DNA of 64,000 nucleotides from Xanthomonas hyacinthi (GCF_009769165.1 NZ_CP043476.1:2115001-2179000), one strand, 5' to 3'; positions 23,000 through 33,417 are shown, counted from the stretch's first letter. The notes: generated by a model from the sequence alone, not told the origin. Made by a program: numbers and translations.

Positions 23000-24157
23000 T
23001 CAACCGCGGCTGACGCTCGCAGCCGGGCTGCCCGTCAGCTGCTGCTCGGCGTCCACGCGCGGCGCCAGCGGCGCCGGGCAGTGGCCGTCGTGGCGCTGCG
23101 CCGGCAGTTCGGCGAACCAGTCCTCCACGGTCGGCGCCAGCAGGTCCAGCCGCATCGGCAGGCTCAGGTGGTTCTCGCCGGGCATCTCCAGGTAGTGCGC
23201 GCGCGGCGCGTCCAGCGCCAGCAGGCGGCCGTGCGCGACCGGGATGTGCTGGTCGGCGCCGCCATGCAGCAGCAACACGCAGGCCGGCGCGGCGCGCGCG
23301 GCGGCGGTCACGTCGACCTGGTCCAGGTTCAGCGCCAGGCGCTGGTTGGCGTTGGCGATGACCGCATCCAGGTTCTGCCCGGCGTAGCGCCAGCGCGCCA
23401 GGTCCATCGCCGCGCTGGCCATCCAGCCCTGCGGGCGGCTGGCGAGCATGTGCGGAATCATGTCGCGGATGCCGCGGCCGGCGTTGGCGAAGGATTCCAT
23501 CGCCACCACGCCATCGACCTCGCCGCCCAGCTTCTGCGCGGTGAACAGGGCGGTGGCGGCGCCGTAGGACACGCCGAACAGGTATAGCGGACCCTGCACC
23601 TCGCCGCGCGCGCGCAGCGCGCGGATCACCGCGACCACGTCGTCGGACTCGCGGGTGCCGTAGCCGGCCGGGCCGCCACCGGAACGGCCGTGGTTGCGCA
23701 GGTCGATGCTGATGCTGCGGTAGCCGGCCTGGGCCAGGTCCAGCGACCACGGCAGCAGCGAATCGCCGTCCATCATCCAGCCGTGCAGCAGGATCACCGT
23801 GCCGCGCGGCGCGGCGTGGCTGCCTGGCTGCGGCGCGGCCACCTCCATCGCGAAATCGGCGCGCTCGTGGCCGCTGGCGTCGCGGCCGGCGTGCGCGTAG
23901 CGGTAGCGCATGCGGTAGTTGCCCGGATCGATCGCACGCCAGAAGATCGGGATGCCGCCCGGGGCGAGCACGTGCCCGCTACGGTTGGGCAGCGTCGCCA
24001 GCAGGCCCTGGATGCGTTCCTCGTCCATCAGCGGCGACACGCCGCCCGGCGCGACCAGGCGGTCGCTGAGCGAGGTGGAGGAGCGCGCAGCCAGGCAGCC
24101 GGCGGCCAGGCACAGGCTGGCGCAGAGGACGAGCAACAGGCGCAGGCGCGACGACAT
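23000..24157 (-). CDS. Lipoprotein alpha/beta hydrolase
   Basis: A 385-residue exported hydrolase. The N-terminus (MSSRLRLLLVLCASLCLAAGC) is a lipoprotein signal with lipobox LAAGC, so it should be acylated and membrane-attached. The core has HGWMMDGDS (oxyanion loop), nucleophile elbow GVSYGAA (Ser near 216), an acid in GGADQHIP and the terminal His in GENHLSLP. The substrate is unknown. The start is the ATG at 24157; longer readings encode arginine-rich sequence with no support. Confidence 0.82.
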   Translation of the reverse strand: MSSRLRLLLVLCASLCLAAGCLAARSSTSLSDRLVAPGGVSPLMDEERIQGLLATLPNRSGHVLAPGGIPIFWRAIDPGNYRMRYRYAHAGRDASGHERADFAMEVAAPQPGSHAAPRGTVILLHGWMMDGDSLLPWSLDLAQAGYRSISIDLRNHGRSGGGPAGYGTRESDDVVAVIRALRARGEVQGPLYLFGVSYGAATALFTAQKLGGEVDGVVAMESFANAGRGIRDMIPHMLASRPQGWMASAAMDLARWRYAGQNLDAVIANANQRLALNLDQVDVTAAARAAPACVLLLHGGADQHIPVAHGRLLALDAPRAHYLEMPGENHLSLPMRLDLLAPTVEDWFAELPAQRHDGHCPAPLAPRVDAEQQLTGSPAASVSRG

Positions 24158-24506
24158 GGCGGTAGGCGGTGGGTGAATGGCCGCGCAGGCTAGCGCCTTC
24201 GCCGGCGCGGCTCTACCGCAATTGGATGACGAAACGATGACGCGGGCCGGGTGCGGCGTCCCGAGGTGGGACTGCCGGCCCGGTTTTGCTGGCGGCGCCT
24301 TGCGCTGCGGCGCCTTGCCCGGCCCGAGCGGGGCGCGCGTCGGAGCTGTCCGGCGCGCGGCCGGCGCCGCCTGGCGTTCAGGTCGGGCCGTGCCGGCAGG
24401 CCAGGCTGGCCCCGCAGCGCGATGCTTGCGCGGCTGCGGGTTCCTTTCCACTGTGTTTTCCACACGCCGAGCCGGGCACCGCCGAGCCCGCGGCGGATGG
24501 TTCCCG
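24158..24506. other. Intergenic stretch with no recognised feature
   Basis: About 350 bp of GC-rich DNA between the 5' end of the lipoprotein hydrolase gene and the 3' end of the ABC permease gene. Neither strand shows a plausible gene, tRNA or known repeat. The hydrolase promoter must lie near its left end. Confidence 0.5.
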
Positions 24507-25820
24507 CTACAGCGCGCGCAAGGCGGTGGTGATCGGCAGCCGCGCCGCGCGCAGCGCCGGGAACAGCCCGCCGACCAGGCCGATGCCCAGCGCCCACTTC
24601 AGCCCGCTCCACAGCAGCGCCGGGGAGACCTTGAACTGGAACACCACCTGGCTGAAGTTGCTGCCCAGGGTGGACACGCTGTAGCCGTTGAAGATGATCC
24701 AGGCGATCAGCCCGCCGAGCACCCCGCCGAGCAGCGCCAGCAGCATCGTTTCCAGCATCACCGCGGTCACCACCGGCGTGCCGCGGAAGCCGATCGCGCG
24801 CATCGTGGCGATCTCGCGGGCGCGGGTGGCCACCGCCGCGTACATGGTGTTGAGCGCGCCGAACACCGCGCCGACCGCCATGATCGCGCCGATCACGGTG
24901 CCGAGGATGCTGATCAGCTTGCTGAGGTTGCCGCCCTGCTTGGCGTAGTAGGCGCGGGTGGTCTCCACGTCGAGCTTGAGTCGCGGGTCGGCGGCCATCG
25001 CCGCCTTGAACTGGGCGTAGCCGTCCCTGCCGGCGGTGCGCACGCTGATCGACTGGTAGGCGCTGCGGTTGTAGGTGGACGCCAGGGTCTGCGCATCGGC
25101 CCACAGCTCCGAGTCGTGCGCGTCGCCGGAGGCGAACACGCCAACCACGGTCCATTGTTCGCGGCCCAGGCTCAGCGTCTTGCCCACGTCCAGTCCGCGG
25201 AACTGCGCCTTGGCGCCCTGGCCGACCACGATCTCGCGCAGGCCGGCAGCGAAGCGGCGGCCTGCGACGATCCTGAGCTTGTCGTGCACCGCCCAGCCGG
25301 CGTCGCCGACGCCGCGGAACTGCACGTTGGTGTCGGTGCCGTCGGCCTTGCTCGGCAGGTTGATCACCTGCGACAGCTCCGGGGACACCAGCGGCTTGCC
25401 GTCGGCGCCCTTGGCCACGCCGGCCAGGCTGGCGATCAGCGGCACCTGGTCGCGGGTGATCACCGAATTGGTCTCGGCGCCGGAGCCGCCGCGCAGCACG
25501 ATCGCGGTCGTGTCGTCGCCGGTGCTGTTGAGCGTGGCCTGGAAGCCTTCGCCCATCGCCAGCATCGCCACCAGCACGCCGACCACGCCGGCGATGCCGA
25601 CCACGATCACCGACGAGGCGCCCCAGCGCTGCGGCAGGCTGGCCACGCCGATGCGGGTGGCGGCCAGCGCCAGGCGGCCGCCGCGGGTCAGCAACAGCCA
25701 CAGCGCCACGCCGACCGCCAGCGCCAGCACGCCGTACCAGGGCAAGGCGATCCACAGCGCCAGCCCGATGCCGAGCAGCAGCAGCGAGAGCAGGTTTCCC
25801 AACCAGAGTTTGAGTTTCAT
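24507..25820 (-). CDS. ABC transporter permease, MacB/FtsX family (second permease)
   Basis: A 437-residue inner-membrane permease. Two extra N-terminal hydrophobic helices (about residues 5-22 and 28-45) precede the usual FtsX layout: a helix (SSVIVVGIAGVVGVLVAMLAM), a large periplasmic MacB-like domain (about residues 95-300), then three C-terminal helices, with VATRAREIATMRAIGF as the cytoplasmic coupling motif. It is paired with the permease gene just upstream and with an ATPase and adaptor, suggesting a heterodimeric MacAB-like exporter for peptides, lipids or toxins. The substrate is unknown. Confidence 0.87.
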   Translation of the reverse strand: MKLKLWLGNLLSLLLLGIGLALWIALPWYGVLALAVGVALWLLLTRGGRLALAATRIGVASLPQRWGASSVIVVGIAGVVGVLVAMLAMGEGFQATLNSTGDDTTAIVLRGGSGAETNSVITRDQVPLIASLAGVAKGADGKPLVSPELSQVINLPSKADGTDTNVQFRGVGDAGWAVHDKLRIVAGRRFAAGLREIVVGQGAKAQFRGLDVGKTLSLGREQWTVVGVFASGDAHDSELWADAQTLASTYNRSAYQSISVRTAGRDGYAQFKAAMAADPRLKLDVETTRAYYAKQGGNLSKLISILGTVIGAIMAVGAVFGALNTMYAAVATRAREIATMRAIGFRGTPVVTAVMLETMLLALLGGVLGGLIAWIIFNGYSVSTLGSNFSQVVFQFKVSPALLWSGLKWALGIGLVGGLFPALRAARLPITTALRAL

Positions 25821-25866
25821 CAGTGCGTCTTCCGAGAATGCGACAGGGAACGATGCGGCGGCGGGC

Positions 25867-27024
25867 TCAGCGCCCGGCCAGCGCGTCCACGATCTTCAGC
25901 CGCTGCGCGCGCAGCGCCGGCAGCAGCCCGACCACGATGCCGATGGCGACCATCAGCCCCAGCGCCACCCCCCAGGTCTGCGCCGGCACGCCGCGCATCG
26001 GCATCATGCCGCCGCTGGCCGCGGCCACGCCGGGGATGACCAGCGCCGCCACGCCCATGCCGATCAAGCCGCCGAGCACGATCAGCAGCACCGACTCCAC
26101 CATCACCAGGGTCAGCACGGTGCCGTCGCGGAAGCCGAGCGTCTTCAGCACCGCCAACTCCGGGATGCGCTCGCGCACCGCCTGCGCCATGGTGTTGCCG
26201 GTGAGCAGCAGCAGGGTGAAGAACACCGCGGCCATGATCGCGGTGACGATCAGGCCGACGTCGGCGAACTGTTTGGCGAAGGCTTGCGAGAACGCGGCTT
26301 CGGTCTGGCTCTTGGTCTCGCGGTCGGAGTTGAGCGACAGCGCGTCGATCGCCTGCGCCACCCGCGAGGCCTGCTCGGCGCTGCCCAGTTGCACGGTGTA
26401 CCAGCTGACCTTGTTCTTGATGTAGTCGTTGGACTCGTCGAAGTACTTCCAGTTCATCATCAACTGGTTCTCGGCCTGTACGTTCTTGGCGTCCTTGACG
26501 TGGAAGATGGTGGTCAGGGTCAGCGGCCAGTCGTTGCTGCCGCCGCGCGGGAAGATGGTGGCCTGCAGCGGAATGGTGTCGCCGAGCTTCCAACCATGCT
26601 TCTTGGCCAACGCCGCACCCACTGCCGCGGCGGTGCGGGTCTCGCGGAACGCCTTGAGCTGCGCCGGCGGCACCTCGTACTCGCTGTAGACGTCGAAGAA
26701 GTTCGGCGCCACCGAGAAGTTGGGGAAGAAGTTCTTCGGGTCGCGGTAGATGCCGCCGAACCACATCGCGTAGGTGACCTTCTTCACGCCCGGCACCGAT
26801 GCGATCTGCGATTGCAGGCTGACCGGCAGAGACTGGGTGATCGACAAGCGCGAGGACACGATCAGCCGGTTGGCGCCTTCGACGCTGCCGCCGGAGTTGA
26901 ACGCCACGCGCACCGAGTCGAGCATGCCGAACAGCAGGAACGCGGCGACCACCGACAGCAGGGTGAGCAGGGTGCGGGTCTTGCTGCGAAACAACTGCGC
27001 CCAGATCAACGAAAAATATTTCAT
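25867..27024 (-). CDS. ABC transporter permease, MacB/FtsX family (first permease)
   Basis: A 385-residue permease with the standard FtsX topology: an N-terminal helix (RTLLTLLSVVAAFLLFGML), a periplasmic domain to about residue 250, then three helices, with VRERIPELAVLKTLGF as the coupling segment. It lies 46 bp upstream of the second permease gene and downstream of the ATPase gene on the same strand, so all are probably one operon. Confidence 0.9.
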   Translation of the reverse strand: MKYFSLIWAQLFRSKTRTLLTLLSVVAAFLLFGMLDSVRVAFNSGGSVEGANRLIVSSRLSITQSLPVSLQSQIASVPGVKKVTYAMWFGGIYRDPKNFFPNFSVAPNFFDVYSEYEVPPAQLKAFRETRTAAAVGAALAKKHGWKLGDTIPLQATIFPRGGSNDWPLTLTTIFHVKDAKNVQAENQLMMNWKYFDESNDYIKNKVSWYTVQLGSAEQASRVAQAIDALSLNSDRETKSQTEAAFSQAFAKQFADVGLIVTAIMAAVFFTLLLLTGNTMAQAVRERIPELAVLKTLGFRDGTVLTLVMVESVLLIVLGGLIGMGVAALVIPGVAAASGGMMPMRGVPAQTWGVALGLMVAIGIVVGLLPALRAQRLKIVDALAGR

Positions 27025-27100
27025 GTTCGATCCTCCAGGGGACGGTAGGCCGGGGCGTGGAATGCGCGTCCAGGCCCGCGGCGCTGCGACAGCGGCCGGT

Positions 27101-27793
<693 letters not shown>

Positions 27794-27871
27794 GGTGGTG
27801 TTCCTGGCAGTGGACGGGTAGTGGATGTGCCGATTGCGGTGAGGCGGTTCGCGGACGCTTGTGTCGCTTGC

Positions 27872-28560
27872 AGTTGCAGTGCTGTTGCTGTTGCTGTTGC
27901 TGTGCTTCTGCTCTTTAGTTTTTGCTTTACCGGGTCCCTTACGCAGCGGCGAATAGGGCGGGAAAAACCCCGAAGGGGCGGCGCACAGGGATGTGCGCCG
28001 TTCGCGGCAGGGGCAGGATGCCCCTTCCGCGAATCCCGTCCTATTCGCGGACCCGGAGCGCGAAGCGCGGAGGGCGCGGAGTAGGGTGTGTTTTCTTTTG
28101 GTTACTTTTCTTTGCACAAGCAAAGAAAAGTAACTCGCTGCAGGCGAAAGCTCTTGCTCTTGCTCTGGTGGAGTCAATGTAGGAGCGGCTTCAGCCGCGA
28201 CACTTTCCTGACAGAACCAGTCGCGGCTGAAGCCGCTCCTACAAAAGCAAACGCCCAAGCAAAAAAGCAACAGCGGAGCAAAAGCTTCCGCCCTGGGGCG
28301 GGTCACTTTTCTTTGCTCGCGCAAAGAAAAGTAACCAAAAGAAAGCGCGCCCTGCCTTGCGCCCTCCGCGCTGCGCGCTACGGGTCCGCGGATGCACCGG
28401 GGATTCGCGGAAGGGGCATCCTGCCCCTGCCGCGAACGGCGCACATCCTTGTGCGCCGCCCTTCGGGTTTTTCCCCGGTCCATCCGCCGCTGCGGAAGGG
28501 AACCCAGAAAGTCAAAAGCCACAGCAGAGCCACAGCAGAGCAACAGCAGAGCAACAGCAG
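27872..28560. repeat. Composite palindromic repeat, element C
   Basis: This is the third copy of the A/B family, inside the ABC exporter operon. It has a left GTTGCT hexamer run (27880-27900), invariant hairpins at 28105-28130 (loop ACAA) and 28306-28331 (loop TCGC), and a right edge merging into CAGCAGAG repeats. Unlike A and B, its two arms are the same block in inverted orientation: GGCGCACA...TGTGCGCC and GGGGCAGGATGCCCC motifs occur on both sides. A REP-like inverted pair sits between the two hairpins at 28179-28243. No credible gene is present. Confidence 0.85.
28179..28243. repeat. REP-like inverted pair nested in element C
   Basis: TGTAGGAGCGGCTTCAGCCG and CGGCTGAAGCCGCTCCTACA flank about 25 bases. 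This is the same repeat as elsewhere in the window, here located precisely between the two invariant hairpins of element C, so one repeat family appears nested in the other. Confidence 0.85.
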
Positions 28561-28573
28561 CGGAGCAGAACAG

Positions 28574-28690
28574 AGCAACAGCTAGAGCGGAGCAACAGCT
28601 AGAGCGGAGCAACAGCTAGAGCGGAGCAACAGCTAGAGCGGAGCAACAGCTAGAGCGGAGCAACAGCTAGAGCGGAGCAACAGCTAGAGC
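28574..28690. repeat. Seven tandem copies of a 17-bp unit
   Basis: The unit AGCAACAGCTAGAGCGG recurs every 17 bases starting at 28574, 28591, 28608, 28625, 28642, 28659 and 28676, with no mismatch until the last copy ends at 28690. It lies at the right edge of element C and looks like an expansion of its hexamer-like border. The copy number is likely to vary between strains. Bases 28691-28934 beyond it show no gene. Confidence 0.93.
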
Positions 28691-28934
28691 AATATCAAGA
28701 GCAAGATGTGGTGTGGCGGTTGGAGCTTGTGCAGCCAATTGCAGGCTTGATCCAGCACGAGCAAGAACCAAGCGATGCGATGAAACGACTGGCTGGAGCG
28801 ATACTCGGTATGGCAAGAACTGGACGGAAACAAAGTGAACGCCGCCGTTTTTAGGGCGATGGAGCAAGGCGGTGGCGACACGGACGACATGCAGTGGTTC
28901 GCGCCAACGCGCGGTAACTCACATGCGGCCGCCG

Positions 28935-30173
28935 CTACTGCTCGGTCGCCTCCGCCATCTTTACCTTGACTCCGTCGTGCAACGTCTCCGGCGGATCCAG
29001 TACCACCGTGTCGCCCGCCGCCAGGCCCGACAGCACCTGGCGGTCGTCGCCCAGGGCGATGCCGGTCTTCAGCGCGCGCTGCTCGACGGTGTTGTCCTCC
29101 TTCAGTGCGAACGCCATGTCCCGGCCGCCGCGCTTGACGATCGCCGCGCCCGGCGCGCGCACGCCCTGCGGCTTGTCCTGCGCCTGCGGCGCCTCCAGGA
29201 AGCTCACCCGCACGCCCATTTCCGGCACGATCCGCGGGTCCTTCTGCTTCAGCGCCACGCGCACCTTCACCGTCGCCTTGCCGCGGTCGGCCGAGGGGAT
29301 GATCGCGATCACCTCGGCCGGGATCTTCCACTCCGGATAGGCGTTGAGCGTGGCTTCCACCGGCATGCCCGGCTTGACCCGGCCAATGAAGGCCTCGCCC
29401 ACTTCCACCTCGATCTCCAGCGAATCCATGTCCACCACCGTGCCGATGCCGGTGCGGGTGAAGCCGCCACCGGCCGACAGCGGCGACACGATCTCGCCCG
29501 GCTGCGCCGCCTTGGCGGTGACCACGCCGGCGAACGGCGCGCGCACGATGGTGTTGTCCACGTTGAGGTCGGAGATCGACAGCTCGTTGTCGGCCACCAC
29601 CACGTTGCGCTGCGCGCTCTGCAGTTGCGCGCTCAAGGCGTCGCGCTGCGACAGCGCCTGGTCGTACTGCGAGCGCGATACCAGCTGCTGCGCGACCAGC
29701 GTCTGCAGCCGCTGCTCGTCGGCCTCGGCCTGGCGCAGCTGCGCCTGCATGTTGGTCACCTGGCTGCGCGCCGCGTCCAGCTGCGAGGCCGACAGCTGCC
29801 GCTGCGCGCCGGCGTCGATCGGGTCCAGCGTCGCCATCACCTGGTTCTGCTCCACGCGCATGCCTTCCTCGATCAGCACCTCGCGCACCTTGCCGGTGAT
29901 CTTCGCCGACACCGTGGCCATGCGCCGCGCCACCACGTAGCCGCTGGCGTCCAGCACCGAGGCGCTGCTGCTGCCGGCGGCGATCGCCAGCACCGGCGCG
30001 GTGGTCACCTCGATGGCCTTGCCGCGCCCGAACAGCCGCCAGCCGCCGAGGCCCAGCGCGAGCAGCAGCACCAGGACCACGACGATCCACAGTCCGCGCC
30101 GCGAGGGCGGCGCGCTGGGCGGCGCCTTGCGGTCGATACGGAGTTCCTTGAGCAGGTCGGCGGAGGTACTCAT
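28935..30173 (-). CDS. Periplasmic adaptor subunit of ABC exporter (MacA/HlyD family)
   Basis: A 412-residue membrane-fusion protein with an N-terminal anchor helix (WIVVVLVLLLALGLGGW, about residues 29-45), lipoyl half-motifs (ASGYVVARRMATVSAKITGK and ... APFAGVVT), a long alpha-helical hairpin (about 125-205), then beta-barrel and membrane-proximal domains. It should bridge the inner-membrane ABC permeases to an outer-membrane channel. It is the first gene of the run leading through element C to the ATPase and two permeases. No TolC-like gene is present. Confidence 0.9.
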   Translation of the reverse strand: MSTSADLLKELRIDRKAPPSAPPSRRGLWIVVVLVLLLALGLGGWRLFGRGKAIEVTTAPVLAIAAGSSSASVLDASGYVVARRMATVSAKITGKVREVLIEEGMRVEQNQVMATLDPIDAGAQRQLSASQLDAARSQVTNMQAQLRQAEADEQRLQTLVAQQLVSRSQYDQALSQRDALSAQLQSAQRNVVVADNELSISDLNVDNTIVRAPFAGVVTAKAAQPGEIVSPLSAGGGFTRTGIGTVVDMDSLEIEVEVGEAFIGRVKPGMPVEATLNAYPEWKIPAEVIAIIPSADRGKATVKVRVALKQKDPRIVPEMGVRVSFLEAPQAQDKPQGVRAPGAAIVKRGGRDMAFALKEDNTVEQRALKTGIALGDDRQVLSGLAAGDTVVLDPPETLHDGVKVKMAEATEQ

Positions 30174-30392
30174 GATTGTCCCTGGACGAATCGGTAGGCG
30201 CAGTGTGGACCGGCGCGGCGCGCGCTTCCCAGTTGCCGGAAGTCACTTTCTGCGTTGCGCTGCGGCAGGTGCGGCGCCATTCCCCATGGCGCGGAGCGCA
30301 GCATGCGGCAATCGCGCGGCCATCGCCAGTGACAGCGGTCACCTGCGGCGGCTGACGGGCCGCACTGGGATGCGCCGCCGGTGCGGCGCAGC

Positions 30393-30790
30393 ATGGCCAC
30401 TCCTGCCACGACCGGTCCATGCCGATGCACGCTCCCGCTGGCGCAGCTGCGCGGCGTGCACAAGCGCGACGGCGCGGTGGTCGCGCTGGATGGCGTGGAC
30501 CTGCAGCTGCAGCGCGGCCGGTTGCTGGCGCTGCTCGGCGCCAACGGCGCGGGCAAGAGCAGGCGCTGTTGCTCGGGCTGCAGGTGGCCGACGCCGGCAG
30601 CGTGCGGCTGTGCGGGCAGGACCTGCTTGCGCGGCGCGCGGCGCCAGGCCGGGCCGGGGTGGTGCTGCAGTCCGCCGGTTTGCCGGACACGCTGCGTGCC
30701 GGCGAACTGCTGGAGCAGGCGCGCGGCGACTACCGGCGCCCGCGCAGCGTCGCGGCCAGCGCATCGCGCCGGACGCGGCGGCGGATCAGA
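30393..30790 (+). pseudogene. ABC transporter ATPase remnant
   Basis: The first frame starts at ATG 30393 and reads LAQLRGVHKRDGAVVALDGVDLQLQR...LLGANGAGKS, an ABC ATPase up to Walker A. After about 30557 the homology continues in another frame (QALLLGLQVADAGSVRLCGQDLL...AGVVLQSAGLPDTLRAGELL), then stops before the signature motif where the convergent TonB receptor gene ends at 30786. Both a frameshift and a 3' truncation are present, so it cannot work. The 30174-30392 gap holds no other gene. Confidence 0.75.
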
Positions 30791-32936
30791 ACGACCAGGT
30801 GAAGCTCAGCGAGCCGCTGCGCGGTTCGCCCCAGGCGCCGTAGCCGTAGATCTGCGCGTAGTACGTCTTGTCCAGCAGGTTGTTGAGGTTGGCCTGCACC
30901 GAGAACTCCTCGGACAGCCGGTAGCGCGCGAACGCGCTGACCAGCGCATAGGCATCCTGCTCGAAGCGGCCGTAGGTCGCATCGACGTAGTAGATGCGGT
31001 TCTGCCAGTTGACGCCGCCGCCGAAGGTCAGCTCGGTGAGGCTGCGCGGGGTGTAGCTGGTGTAGAGCTTGAGCGTGGTCTGCGGCAGCTGCGCGTTGAT
31101 GTCCGCACCGCCGGCATCCTTGGCGACGTAGCGCGCCGCGCCGAAGGTGCCGTTCCAGCCGGGCGCCAGTTCGCCGTTCACCTCGAACTCGAAGCCGCGG
31201 CTGACCGTGCCCTGCGCCGCGACGTAGGCCGTCTCGGTGGTGCCCGGGACGAATTCGGTGGTCGCCTGGGCGACGTTGTCCTGCTCGATGCGGAACACCG
31301 ACAGCGAGGCATTGAGGCGGTCGTCGAACCATGCCGCCTTGACCCCGGCCTCGTAGCTCTTGCCGATCACCGGATCCAGGTACGCGCCGCTGCGGGTGCG
31401 AGAGGTCTGCGGCTGGAAGATGTCGGTGTAGCTGGCGTAGGCCGACCAGACAGCGTCGATCGTATAGACCAGGCCGGCATACGGCGTGGTTTCCTGCTGC
31501 CGGCTGCTGTAGGGCACGCTGCTTTCGGCGCCGTCCACCTTCCAGTCGGTGTAGCGCGCGCCGACGATCAGCTTCAGCGGATCGGCCAGCGAGAAGCGCG
31601 CGGCCGCATAGCCGGCCTTCTGGGTGACGGTGCCGCGGCTGAACTCGCTCAGTGCCGACCAGGTCGGCTCCGGATAGTCGCCGGTCCAGTTCAGATAGCT
31701 GGCCATCGGTGCCGGGAAATCGAACGCGCCGTCGTTGACGTAGCGGCGGCGGTTGTAGCTGACCCCGGCCATCAGCTCGTGCTCGCGCCCGAACAGCTGG
31801 AACGGGCCTTCGGCATAGCCGTCCAGGCCATCGACCTTGCGCTCGGTGATGTAATAGCCGGAGTAGGGCACCACGCCGGCGCCGGTGTTCTTGTCGAAGC
31901 CGTAGATCGTGTAGAACGGGTAGAACAGCTTGTCGGTGACGTTGGTCTGGTCGTGGGTGGCGTTGAGCTTGAGCTTCCAGCCGCTGGCGAAATCGTGCTG
32001 CAGCGTGGCGAAGGCGCGCTTGGTGGTGGTGTCCCAGAACGTCCAGTCCGCGGCCGGATTGAAGGAGCGCGAATAGTCGGTGCGGCTGCCGTCGGAATAC
32101 CACAGCGGGAAGCCGCCCCAGGTGACGCCGTCGGACTGCTTCTTCTGGTAGTCGTAGCCCACGCTGAGCTGGGTGTCCGGGGTCAGGTCGGCATCGATCA
32201 CCGCATAGCCCAGGGTCTTGTTCTGGCGGTAGCGGTCCACGTACGAGTCGGTGTCCAGGTAGCTGCCGATCACCCGTGCGCGCACCGTGCCGCTGGCGTT
32301 GAGCGGGGTGCTGACGTCCACCGTCGTGCGCGTCCTGCCCCAGCTGCCGGCGCTGACCTGCACGCTGCCGGCCAGCACGTCGCTGTCGGCGTGCTTGCGG
32401 ATCAAATTGACCGAGGCCGACGGATTGCCCGCGCCGGTCATCAGCCCGGTGGCGCCGCGCACCACTTCCACGCGGTCGTACAGCGCCAGGTCCAGCGCCG
32501 AGTCGCCATAGCTCCAGTTCTGCACCATCGTGGTCGGGATGCCGTCGAACTGGTAGTTGTCGATGTAGAAGCCGCGTGCGTAGAACTCGAAGCGCTCGCT
32601 GTCCGAACGGGTGTTGGACACGCCGGTGGTGTTCTCCAGCACGTCGATGATGTCGTCCAGGCCCTGATCCTCGATGCGCTGGTGGCTGATGATGCTCACC
32701 GACTGCGGGATCTCGCGCGGCGCCAGTTCGAAGCGGGTGCCTGCGGTGGTCTTGCGCACGCTGTAGCCTTCGGCGCGTTCGCCCTTGACGCTGACCTTGT
32801 CGAGGGTGGTGACATCGGCGTCGGTGGCGCTGTCGGCGGCCGCTTCGGCGGCGAACGCGGGCAGGCTGGCAAGCAGGCAGGCCATGGCCAGGGCCGAACG
32901 GCGCGGGAAACGGCGGGGAGGGAGGAAACGGTTCAT
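30786..32936 (-). CDS. TonB-dependent siderophore receptor (FhuE/FpvA-like)
   Basis: A 716-residue outer-membrane receptor. The signal peptide (LAMACLLASLPAFA) is followed by a TonB-box-like segment (TTLDKVSVKG), a plug domain (APREIPQSVSIISHQRIEDQ ... VRGATGLMTGAGNPSASVNLIRK) and a 22-strand barrel ending in TWSF, with the terminal Phe needed for Bam assembly. The plug signature is that of ferric-siderophore receptors such as FhuE and FpvA. There is no N-terminal signalling extension. The start at 32936 (MNRFLPPRR) is chosen over upstream readings lacking a signal peptide. No Fur box was recognised upstream. Confidence 0.9.
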   Translation of the reverse strand: MNRFLPPRRFPRRSALAMACLLASLPAFAAEAAADSATDADVTTLDKVSVKGERAEGYSVRKTTAGTRFELAPREIPQSVSIISHQRIEDQGLDDIIDVLENTTGVSNTRSDSERFEFYARGFYIDNYQFDGIPTTMVQNWSYGDSALDLALYDRVEVVRGATGLMTGAGNPSASVNLIRKHADSDVLAGSVQVSAGSWGRTRTTVDVSTPLNASGTVRARVIGSYLDTDSYVDRYRQNKTLGYAVIDADLTPDTQLSVGYDYQKKQSDGVTWGGFPLWYSDGSRTDYSRSFNPAADWTFWDTTTKRAFATLQHDFASGWKLKLNATHDQTNVTDKLFYPFYTIYGFDKNTGAGVVPYSGYYITERKVDGLDGYAEGPFQLFGREHELMAGVSYNRRRYVNDGAFDFPAPMASYLNWTGDYPEPTWSALSEFSRGTVTQKAGYAAARFSLADPLKLIVGARYTDWKVDGAESSVPYSSRQQETTPYAGLVYTIDAVWSAYASYTDIFQPQTSRTRSGAYLDPVIGKSYEAGVKAAWFDDRLNASLSVFRIEQDNVAQATTEFVPGTTETAYVAAQGTVSRGFEFEVNGELAPGWNGTFGAARYVAKDAGGADINAQLPQTTLKLYTSYTPRSLTELTFGGGVNWQNRIYYVDATYGRFEQDAYALVSAFARYRLSEEFSVQANLNNLLDKTYYAQIYGYGAWGEPRSGSLSFTWSF

Positions 32937-33291
32937 TGCAGGGCTCCGTGGCAAGCAGGCATGGCCATCGACGGCGCTGCACGCAGCGCCGCACGACGGT
33001 CGGGTTGGATGCTGGCTCGGAGCGGGACGTCCGCCGGACGCAGGCGAGGCCTGTGCTCGGGGCGTCGGCACCTGGCTGGCGCTGTCGATGCGGCCGGCTG
33101 CCCGGGCGGGGCGGCTGGCGCATGACGGGGACTCGGGGAACGGGCTTCATGGCCGTTGAATCGGGGTGACGCCCACGGTGGCGAGTGTAACGGTGTCGGC
33201 GCGGCAAGACCATGTCGGCGCTGCCATATGGCGCGCGGCGAGGAGGTCGGGAGGCGCCGAGCCGCGGCCTCCGCAGAGGCCTTTTTGCAAG

Positions 33292-33417
33292 CAACTTCAG
33301 CCGCGACAGGAACCGAACCGTCGCCGGCAATCTGTCGGGGCTGAAGCCCCTCCTACAGGAGCTCCGGCCAGCAGGCCGCACGCCTTTTTGTGGGAGCGAC
33401 TTCAGTCGCGACGGGCG
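33292..33417. repeat. Cluster of REP-like palindromes
   Basis: Three related palindromes occur: one partial (ACTTCAGCCGCGACAGG near 33293), CTGTCGGGGCTGAAGCCCCT at 33332-33351, and TGTGGGAGCGACTTCAGTCG at 33389-33408. They fill part of the 32937-33499 gap, which otherwise contains only the receptor promoter region and no gene. Confidence 0.75.

Noticed and set aside
24507..25755. Long opposite-strand frames over most genes, e.g. across the ABC permease, carboxylase and protease genes
   Set aside because: High GC content keeps antisense frames open; they lack domains and codon bias and mirror the true genes.
32937..33200. A Fur box upstream of the TonB-dependent siderophore receptor
   Set aside because: No convincing 19-bp Fur palindrome was found in the region.
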